A stretch of DNA of 64,000 nucleotides from positions 1-64,000 of the forward strand of contig JANTQE010000004.1 of the NCBI GenBank assembly GCA_032988195.1, read 5' to 3'. Positions 57,537-64,000 of this stretch are shown here, piece after piece. This DNA comes from Arachnomyces sp. PD_36. Taxonomy: Eukaryota > Ascomycota > Eurotiomycetes > Onygenales > Arachnomycetaceae. Position numbers and translations under genes: made by a program. Under the pieces are notes generated by a model. The model was not told the origin of the DNA. It saw nothing but the letters and a program-made list of their open reading frames with translations, and searched no databases. How positions within the stretch are numbered: the stretch's first letter is position 1; every line of letters starts with the position of its first letter.

Positions 57537-58415
57537 ATGACTTCGAAAAAGCCCCGCTCCAAAAAACCACTGTCACTCTCGAAAGGGCGCCCACCCACGG
57601 TGAAAAAAGCCCCCCCGTCACTCTCCTCCAAAGCGACGCGGACTTTGATCAATGCGCACCACCAACTACACAAGAAGCTAGCGCAAGCTCTCGATTCCGG
57701 AGACAATGCTTATGCGCGTGAACTGGAAGCCCGGATCGAAGCCAATGGCGGTCTACAGAGCTATCAACTCGCCAGCAAGACTGGCCAGTCGGCGGAGAGG
57801 GGAGGCGATTCAAGCAAAGTCCTGGTGGAGTGGCTCTCCCCAACATTGCAGCAACTGAGGGGGGCGGGTCATAAAAGACTTCTGCGAGTTCTAGAGATTG
57901 GAGCGTTAAGCACAAAGAACCAGTGCTCTGCCGTCGAGTCTCTAGAGGTCACCAGGATCGATCTACATTCGCAGGAAGAGGGGATCCTCGAACAGGATTT
58001 CATGATGAGGCCACTTCCCGCCGGAGACCGTGATATGTTCCATATAATCAGTCTATCGCTCGTCCTGAATTACATGCCTGATCCGGCAGCTAGGGGAGAC
58101 ATGCTAATACGCAGCACCAAGTTCTTGACCGAACAGCTTCCAGCTGAAGCCAGATCAATTGGGACGTTTAAACCATACTTATTTCTGGTCTTGCCGCTGG
58201 CATGCGTTTCAAATTCCCGCTATTTCACCGAGGAACGGCTGAAGGATATCATGATGAGCTTGGGGTACCAGATGGTTCAGCGCAAGGCCACAGTGAAACT
58301 AGTATTTTACCTCTGGGAATTAGATGGGGTGCGCGATAAGCGTTGCACCTTTAAAAAGGAGGTGTTGAACCCGGGAAAGGTCAGAAACAACTTTACTGTT
58401 GTCCTCCGTCCATAA
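57537..58415 (+). CDS. BMT2: 25S rRNA adenine-N1 methyltransferase Bmt2
   Basis: This nucleolar SAM-dependent enzyme places m1A on 25S rRNA. The gene is intron-free and encodes 292 residues. The first 30 are lysine/serine-rich (KKPRSKKPLSLSKGRPPTVK), like a nucleolar signal. Family features are ANGGLQSYQLASKTGQS, the SAM-binding strand LLRVLEIGALSTKN, RIDLHSQEEGILEQDFMM and the active-site region ISLSLVLNYMPDPAARGDML. It ends NNFTVVLRP. It lies head to head with RPL25. There is no sign of truncation. Confidence 0.94.
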   Translation: MTSKKPRSKKPLSLSKGRPPTVKKAPPSLSSKATRTLINAHHQLHKKLAQALDSGDNAYARELEARIEANGGLQSYQLASKTGQSAERGGDSSKVLVEWLSPTLQQLRGAGHKRLLRVLEIGALSTKNQCSAVESLEVTRIDLHSQEEGILEQDFMMRPLPAGDRDMFHIISLSLVLNYMPDPAARGDMLIRSTKFLTEQLPAEARSIGTFKPYLFLVLPLACVSNSRYFTEERLKDIMMSLGYQMVQRKATVKLVFYLWELDGVRDKRCTFKKEVLNPGKVRNNFTVVLRP

Positions 58416-58539
58416 ACTAGCTACAATAATTGAAATAATTTTTATTAACTCACTCCGACCTCCGACTTCTGTAATGATATTTACTTGACTTCCGATCATC
58501 TAATCATTATACATGTGGATAGGTTAGGAAAAGCCATTT

Positions 58540-60781
58540 CTAACCTATCTGATCCTTGGGCAAGAAAGCCCACACGGTTCCAACGGCACCCATAGCTGAT
58601 GACACGATGAGGAGAACCCAATCGAATATCCTCTCCATCAGCGGTATCTCGTTTCCAAATATTTTCAAGTAGAACGCGAGTGGCAGAATGATACAGATCG
58701 TGAAGCATAGACAAGAGCCTACCAAAGCCATGATCCGATCGAAAGCCGGGAAAACTATGGCAATTATTACCATCAGAACAACGGTTAATACGCGGATAGC
58801 TACTCTTGACGCGGCGTGTATAGCCTCCTTTGAGCCATGGCCTTCATGGGAGGATGGGATAGCTTGCGGGTGGACCCCTACAAGCACTTCAATCGTACCC
58901 ACAATCGGGCGGCAACTATGACTCGGGTGTTAGTGACTTTTGTATGCTGATTTACAATCATCAGGGCATCTTACCTGAGAGGCACCTTCGTTAGGGGGAC
59001 GATTGCGACGAATACAACGATACATATTGACAAGCTTGCAGGATATCCGCTGCCGAGAATGATGTTGGATGTTATCTCATCTCTGACGGAGTCGCCGAAC
59101 ATCAGCCAGCCGACGACAGCCATAGCAAGGTCTAGGAAGTACTGCGCGAACTGTTAGTTGTCACGCAAAACTGATCATCCAGGGGCACTGGTTCTTACCG
59201 TAAAGCAATACGTAACCCAAAGGCTTTTCCCATACTTATGAGGGTGTCGCATATCTCGATAAATATTCGGGAATACACTATGCCCACCCCATGGAGCTGC
59301 AGCGGAGATATTTGTTAGACCGGCCGGAAGATCATCGTTATTAAAGTCTACCACTTACACATGATAAGACCGAAGCTGAGCGGGACTGCCATCCAGTTTT
59401 CCGGCAGTAGATAGGTTGCAGCCGGCTCCAACAGGGACCCGGGAGAGGAGGGTTTTATGAACCCATCTGCGACGACGATCACAAGGACTTCAGGGGCATT
59501 TCGTTAGCACCAAGAAACATGGAATAGTGAGATTGAGACCTACTACAGGTGCAAGAAACAATCCCAAGGATGCTCGAGATACTCAGCAGCCGCAACGGGA
59601 CGAAGTTTAATGGGATCAGGGCGATACCGCATAGGATCTTCCATTGAGTAGGGCCCCATCCAGGGATGAGGGCGTCGAGACTATCTGCGAAGAGTACAAT
59701 CAATGCCACCCCTGCCCCGATCAGCTCCAAGCAGAACAGCAGGCTGGTTATAACACGAGCTTGCGGCCCAAAGCTGATATACGCCAAATCGGCATACGTA
59801 ACCAAGCTGTAGTCTACATCCAAGCACTTGGCGAGTATCTTGGCCGTGTATGCAGTTGAAAGAGCCGAGAAAATGAGGAAGATCATGCCAATGAGCCAGC
59901 CGGCATGTTTAAATCCCAAAGGCAAGCTCAAAAGCCCGATTCCAATCAGAACGTTCACCGAGTTGAAAATTGTCTGGGGCAATGTTGACTTCCCAACAAC
60001 CACGGTCTGCTTACTACCATCCTCCCGTTGCACTTGCTTGACGTGCAGGTTCTCTACCTCGCTGTCTGGGACCTCGTGTGAGCGCGCCTTGTGCAGTTGA
60101 GACGCATGTCTCTTTACAGAGCCACTAACTCTCGACGATATCGTCCCGTAAGACGCTCCATAACTTCTACCGAATGAAGTTTGGGAGAATGCATCGTCAG
60201 CACTCGTGGTCGGGAGAAGTCTTTCCGAAGGAAAGCTACTCTCCACATCAGCTGCGTATTCATCATCCGCGAGAGCTGAACCGGAAAGAGGCCCAGCTGC
60301 CCCTAGCTGCTGTCCCAGGAGAGATTGACGTTCTGTCGGCCCAAAGCTCCCGTCATTCAATAGACCATCGCTTTCACTGTCATCCGGCTCCGTGATAACA
60401 AACGAGGTGCGGCGTGGCACTACCTCTGGGAAAGCAGCAGCCCTCTGCCATGATTGCGCAAAATTGTCTATGCTATTGGGACCACCGGCATGCCGGATAA
60501 GCATGGATATTGACCTACAAGAAGTATTAATACAATCTACAAATGATCATCTCGTCCAGGGAGGTAGATAGGATGACGAACCGTCGTCTGTGTAGACCGT
60601 TCTCGTCCGACTCGGAAGCATTGTCGCGTGTGTCGCCGCTCTGATGGTCGGACGGGTGTGCGGGCGAAGAGCGGGTAGGGAACAGCGGGTTTGTGTCTGA
60701 ATCGGTGGAATCTTGACTCACAGACCGGCCATACTCATCATTCGGATGACTGTCCGACACCCTTAGGCTTGGACGCGCCAT
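58540..60781 (-). CDS. Vacuolar amino acid transporter, AVT1-like (AAAP family)
   Basis: This multi-pass transporter of the amino acid/auxin permease family resembles yeast Avt1, which moves neutral amino acids into the vacuole. The protein starts MARPSLRVSDSHPNDEYGR and has a roughly 240-residue hydrophilic, Ser/Asp-rich cytosolic N-terminus. The first membrane segment motif is TIFNSVNVLIGIGLLSLPLGFKHAGW (split here: TIFNSVNVLIGIG then LLSLPLGFKHAGW), which is characteristic of AVT1. Further helices are MIFLIFSALSTAYTAKIL, VITSLLFCLELIGAGVALIV and, near the end, VALVGSCLCFTICI-like and DWVLLIVSSAMGAVGTVWAF segments. It ends LPKDQIG at 58540. Several introns interrupt the 3' half. The exact amino-acid specificity is not deducible. 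Confidence 0.9.
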
Positions 60782-61885
60782 GAGTCCTCAACAACCCAAA
60801 AGTCTATACAAAATATCGTATGGTGCCAATCGGGAGAACACACAAACCTCTCCAGGGGGTGCAAGTTACAAGAACCACACAAACAACGAAGAGGGTAGCA
60901 GGGCAATGGCAGCCAACACAGCTATATGCTGAGACTCAAGAAAATTTGGAGTTGCTCTTCTCCCCCAGTATTTAAACCAAAAGGCCTGTGGAAAATAAAT
61001 TTACCTGGATAGTGGACGGCAGATAAAAGAAAAGTGAATCGCGGCCAGCGACGGCAAAGGTGGCAAATATCAACGCCGACGTGCATCAAGCTATCAGAGT
61101 TTTCTTCTCTAAGCCCGGCGATACATCAACCATGAGATCAACATCTTCACACCATCTCCATTTTGATTTTGATCTCAGAAGGAAGGATCAAAATTTCAAG
61201 CAGAAAGACGAAAGTGAGGAGGTACCACTGTACTCCACCATGACTGTTAGCTTTGTAGGTGAACCTAGAGTGAGTTCGTCCCTTGGAGAGAATGTGCCTG
61301 GTTCAGAGTATGTCTCTGTCATGTCTACCTTTGAACTCATTCACTATTTTATATAGAAATCTCAAGGAGACACTTGATGAACATGCGAGACGATATTTAT
61401 ATTTCTTTCTTACTTCTGATTGCTTCGAACTGCAGATTCTACATGAGAGTGAAAGAGAAATACATCTCTGTCATTTATTCACTCAAGTTCACCCCGCTTA
61501 ACAGTGTATTCTATCTGAGTCATCGTGTGAACCCATGTCTTGTACTGTCACCACCTGCCAACACACAGTAATATTATGTCAGACTGTCCTCTCTCACTTC
61601 CACCCCACACTCGTCAACCTTTCTCGCTGTCCTGAAAAAAATTTATCGACAGCAGATTGAAGGGACGAGCTGAACTCCCAACACGCCAAGGTAAACTATT
61701 CTCTATCTCTTTTGCTTGCTACTTCTAGCTCCTCTATTATCTCTCTTCTCTCCGACACTAATTATCAAAATCTAGTCTTGTCTACCAGAGTCTCGAAGTT
61801 CGCGACCCTTTCCCCCTTCCTCCCCCTCCCCGCCCCCTCCTTCCTCCGTTTCCTCTTCCGTCCTCGCCCTCATACACCGCCCATC
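60782..61885. promoter_or_regulatory. Divergent promoter region of the AVT1-like gene and SUP45
   Basis: The 1.1 kb include a CT-rich leader (about 61740-61885) before the eRF1 start and unsupported frames around 61060-61571. No RNA gene was recognised. Confidence 0.55.
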
Positions 61886-63378
61886 ATGAGTGCGCCCCAA
61901 GCAAACGACGCGGAGAAGAATATCGAGATCTGGAAGGTGAAGAAGTTGATCAAACGCCTCGAAGCCGCCCGCGGAAATGGAACATCCATGATTTCTCTGA
62001 TCATTCGTATGCTTGGCCCCTTGTCAACTTCTCCTGGTCACCTTCCTCTAAGCTAAGCGTTTTCTCCATCCAGCTCCCAAGGATCAGGTATCTCGAGCTG
62101 CCAAGATGTTGGCGGAAGAATTTGTACGTTCCATTCAGAGCTGCTCCTGTTTTGCGAAGACCCATCTGACCGCATAAAATAGGGCACGGCATCCAATATC
62201 AAGTCACGTGTCAATCGTCTCTCCGTCCTCTCGGCCATTACCTCGACCCAACAGCGCCTCAAGCTCTACACCAAGGTGCCACCAAATGGCTTGGTGGTCT
62301 ACTGTGGTGAAATCATCACGTCCGAGGGGAAAGAGCGCAAAATCAATATCGATTTTGAGCCCTTCAAGCCAATCAACACCTCCCTGTATCTCTGTGATAA
62401 TAAATTCCATACCGAGGCCTTGAGCGAACTCCTGGAATCCGATCAGAAGTTCGGTTTTATCATCATGGATGGTAACGGTGCGTTGTTCGGTACCCTGAGC
62501 GGCAACACTCGAGACGTGGTCCATAAATTCTCCGTCGATCTACCCAAGAAGCACGGCCGTGGTGGTCAGTCTGCGCTACGTTTCTCTCGACTCCGTGAAG
62601 AGAAGCGCCACAACTACGTCCGTAAGGTCGCCGAGTTAGCGGTCCAAAATTTCATCACCGCCGATAAAGTCAACGTTGCAGGACTTATCCTCGCTGGTTC
62701 CGCCGATTTCAAGAACGATCTCAACCAGTCCGATCTTTTCGATAACCGCCTCCAGTCCAAAGTGATCAAGATCGTGGATGTCTCCTATGGTGGTGAGAAT
62801 GGGTTCAACCAGGCCATTGAGCTTGCCTCCGAGACCCTGGGCAATGTCAAGTTCATCCAGGAGAAGAAACTGATCGGGAGATACTTTGAAGAGATCAGCC
62901 AGGACAGCGGTAAAGTTTGCTACGGTGCGGAAGACACTCTGAAGGCTATGGAGCTCGGCGCAGCCGAGATTCTGATTGTCTACGAGAACTTGGAGATTAC
63001 TCGCTGGGTTCTCAAGCCTACCTCCGGCTCCGAGGTGATCCTCCACACCACGAAAGCCCAAGAGAGTAACCGTGAAATGTTTATGGATAAAGAGACCGGT
63101 CAAGAGATGGAAATCGTTGACCAAGGCCCTTTCTTGGAGTGGCTGGCCGAAAACTACAAGAACTTTGGTGCCACTCTGGAGTTCGTCTCAGACAGGTCCA
63201 GTGAAGGAAACCAGTTTGTCAAAGGCTTTGGTGGTATCGGTGCAATGCTCCGTTACAAGGTTAATTTCGAACAACTTGCCGATTTCAGTGACGAGGATGA
63301 ATTTTATGACGGTAAGCTTGCACGGTGACAGCTTAGGTGGTATCAGCACTAACCGATACTCCTCTTACCGCAGATTGA
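61886..63378 (+). CDS. SUP45: Peptide chain release factor eRF1
   Basis: eRF1 recognises all three stop codons in the ribosomal A site and triggers peptide release. Exons 61886-62006, 62074-62123, 62183-63311 and 63374-63378 join to 434 residues. The N domain contains MISLIIPPKDQ, the stop-codon-reading TASNIKS motif and YLCDNKF (the YxCxxxF motif). The M domain carries the catalytic GGQ within KKHGRGGQSALRFSRLRE. The C domain (eRF3-binding) includes VSYGGENGFNQAIELASE and GFGGIGAMLRY and ends DEDEFYDD. The last coding exon contributes only two bases of the final Asp plus the stop. The start at MSAPQANDAEKNIEIWKVKK is the conserved one. The in-frame ATG at 61712 lies in CT-rich leader. Confidence 0.97.
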
Positions 63379-64000
63379 CGGTTTTGCAGCCTCGCAGAGA
63401 GCGAGGATGAAAGCCCAGAAATCCCGACGGCGGACTTTCTGACGGGTGGTCCGACGAACTACGCAGATAGCGATCGTAGATCTTCCACGTCAGCCGCCTT
63501 ACGGACCACGAGTCCGCCTGCCAGAAATTGTGAGAAATTTCCGAGAGGTATGTATTCTTGTCCCTTCCTCCCTACGCGGGCCCATGGCCTGCGGCTTCCT
63601 CGAACCCATCGGCTGACCGAAAGGCAGGCCCATCCGAGCTCCGAAAGGTCGTTACTTGTACTTGATTGACTAGAGAGATTCAAAGCCGGGATTGTCGGAA
63701 AGCGGGCGCACAGTAAATCATCTTACGCTGCTCCTGCTCTTCTTGGCGTCCCCCGGGCCCGTGTTCTCCTCGGATGCGGGTGGAGCTGAATAGTGTTGTG
63801 GAATTTGCGTCGGATGATGATTAAATTGGTATTCTTGTTTTGCTGCCAGACTTCCCACCTATTATAAGTCTCAAGGGTTCAAGTGCAGCCTTGTCATTCA
63901 CTGAATTTGTTCTATAGTGATCTGGTTCGAAATACCAGTTAGCTATGTTCTAGAAAATCCAATCCTCTCGTTTATGATTGATCCTTTTGCTGGCTCCCTT
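63379..64000. other. SUP45 3' flank and window end
   Basis: This is the 3' UTR of eRF1 and unassigned DNA up to the window edge. The frame at 63459-63683 on the minus strand has no recognisable domain. A further gene could begin beyond the window. Confidence 0.5.

Overview
This window is nuclear DNA of a filamentous ascomycete. Genes are short to medium in size and are interrupted by many small introns (about 45-190 nt) with GTRNGT-like donors and CTAAC/CTRAC branch points. The gene content is that of a eukaryote: RPS1, RPL25, a class V myosin, WAPL, BUR1 and eRF1. Protein style, intron density and the AT-rich repeat block fit Pezizomycotina, most likely Eurotiomycetes (Onygenales or Eurotiales). 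I cannot name a genus from the sequence alone.

Layout. Bases 1-3283 are an AT-rich, mutation-riddled block holding a dead Ty3/gypsy-like Gag remnant and two diverged LTR-like copies. Composition switches to ordinary genic DNA at the end of the second LTR. From there I support 25 protein genes. Their order is: ABHD11-like hydrolase (+), RPS1 (-), URC1-type GTP cyclohydrolase II homologue (-), ELF1 (+), uracil phosphoribosyltransferase (-), WAPL (+), RHEB (+), seryl-tRNA synthetase (+), 3-phosphoglycerate dehydrogenase (+), BUR1 kinase (-), complex I NDUFB2-like subunit (+), YPK9-type P5B ATPase (-), NAP1 (+), MYO2 (+), HAM1 (+), FAP7/AK6 (-), ZUFSP-type peptidase (-), HOM3 aspartate kinase (+), HCM1-like forkhead factor (+), BUD31 (-), TIM8 (+), RPL25 (-), BMT2 (+), AVT1-like transporter (-), eRF1/SUP45 (+). 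A small run of N and long C homopolymers lie in front of the phosphoglycerate dehydrogenase gene and look like an assembly defect.

How the genes relate. Most are housekeeping genes without an operon-like relationship. Two groupings stand out. URC1 and uracil phosphoribosyltransferase (URC6) lie within 5 kb of each other, separated only by ELF1; this matches the known fungal and bacterial clustering of the URC uracil-degradation pathway. Serine biosynthesis (SER33), seryl-tRNA synthetase and aspartate kinase (HOM3) occur in the same window, and SER33 and HOM3 have a Gcn4/CpcA-like TGAGTCA site upstream, although that site is common by chance.

No clearly new biological system was found. The observations most worth checking are the URC pair, a 10-bp-phased AGTACT array in the URC1/ELF1 divergent promoter, extremely small coding exons at gene ends, a GC-AG intron in URC1, a 51-residue complex I gene that is easy to miss, and the retroelement/LTR block ending exactly at the composition boundary.
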